From assembly GCA_013399895.1 (NCBI GenBank), contig VXBA01005117.1:708282-772281 (forward strand): a stretch of 64,000 bases of DNA, in the 5' to 3' direction. Every line of letters starts with the position of its first letter. Positions within the stretch are counted from its first letter, which is position 1. Source of the stretch: Serilophus lunatus. Taxonomy: Eukaryota; Chordata; Aves; Passeriformes; Eurylaimidae. The position numbers were made by a program, and so were the translations under genes. This document shows positions 63,395 through 64,000 of this stretch, piece by piece. A model generated the notes under the pieces. That model saw only the letters and a list, made by a program, of their open reading frames with translations. It did no database searches and was not told the origin of the DNA.

Positions 63395-63732
63395 CAGTCA
63401 TATCTCTTTTACCAGCAGCTATTGCGATGATTACACCCTTGCAGTTTGATGTATGAGGCATGAGGCTATGTTGCTAAAATCTATTTTAATCAAAGGAAAC
63501 GAAAATTTTACTACTGCTAAATGCAATTTTTTACTAACTTACAGAGATAGTACCAATTATTAAGGAGTTAGGTTGGATCTTCCCACTTTAGTAAAAGTAC
63601 CAATACATCTTGGTGACGTGAGAGCTGGTAATTGTTTTTTCAAGGTAAAAACAGGAATTTCATAGATCTTAATTCAGTTGCATTACAATGAAAGAAAATC
63701 AAAACCGATGAATCTACAACTTTTTCATAAGT

Positions 63733-63912
63733 TCAACACTTTTTCCCTTTGAGTTCATTATTCAGTGGGTAAGAAAAGCTCTTCTCCAAAACAGATGCTG
63801 ATCTTGTTTTCACTCTTGGTGAAGAAATTTCTCCAAAAGATGTCCATAAAAGTTGTAACGATAGCCAAGCTGACCAAAGGTCGAGAAGAGTAGGTTGTGA
63901 AAAATGGGATTT
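63733..63912 (-). other. Minus-strand candidate terminal exon
   Basis: The reverse complement shows a good acceptor, CTTCTCTTTTCTTTTGCAG, ending at 63,913. All three frames after it stay open for more than 30 codons. One contains S-R-P-L-V-S-L-A-I-V-T-T-F-M-D-I-F-W, a possible membrane segment, and stops at 63,758. A second stays open to 63,733 and ends in a basic tail. A third, N-P-I-F-H-N-L-L-F-S-T-F-G, stops about 33 codons in. Three open frames at once mean the coding frame, if any, is undecided. It lies about 340 bp upstream, on the minus strand, of the frame at 63.1-63.4 kb, so the two could belong to one transcript. No family recognised. Confidence 0.15.
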
Positions 63913-64000
63913 CTGCAAAAGAAAAGAGAAGCACGGGCAAACCAAGACTTTATCAGTATAGTGTGATAATTTGTCACTGAAAACCAACTTTAATCAAGTT

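Overview
The window looks like 64 kb of AT-rich, gene-poor bird DNA, and no complete protein-coding gene could be identified. The main evidence for a bird is a set of CR1 (chicken repeat 1) LINE 3' ends. They carry the usual tail words: 'GATGATC', 'CCTTCCAACC' or 'CCTTCCAGCTCAGGATATTCT', and a short 'ATTCTATGA'-type terminus. The 'CTCAGGATATTCTGTG' variant, seen twice (about 1,903-2,098 on + and 54,134-54,200 on -), points to Neoaves, perhaps a passerine. That narrower placement is inference from memory of CR1 subfamilies and was not tested. There are no operons, ribosome binding sites, tRNAs, rRNAs, CRISPR arrays or insertion sequences. Nearly all reading frames are under 105 codons, lie on both strands and have no recognisable domains, as expected of noncoding DNA.

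Layout. 0-16 kb: AT-rich DNA with one clear CR1 (1.9 kb), one CR1 tail (12.6 kb), one old inverted-repeat element fragment (4.3 kb) and an eroded LINE reverse-transcriptase remnant (about 15.9-16.2 kb). 16-34 kb: mostly featureless, with a (GT)n microsatellite (26.7 kb), a second old element fragment (26.3 kb), several T-tracts, and the best-preserved CR1 (32.8-33.4 kb), which has lost an internal piece. 34-54 kb: homopolymer and purine-rich tracts, a GC-richer island at 34.9-35.2 kb that is open on both strands, and an antisense CR1 tail at 54.1 kb. 54-64 kb: still AT-rich, but it holds the most exon-like segments: a 91-bp acceptor-to-donor segment at 60,166-60,256, a short GC-richer patch at 59.9-60.0 kb, and two minus-strand open segments at 63.1-63.9 kb.

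Interpretation. The window is most likely an intergenic desert or the inside of a very large intron. The candidate exons are offered as tests, not as genes; none matched a family I can name with confidence. I found no convincing undescribed system. The observations most worth checking are the 60.2-kb candidate exon, the minus-strand candidates at 63-64 kb, the hemopexin-like short frame at 17.3 kb, and the survival of several very old mobile-element cores.
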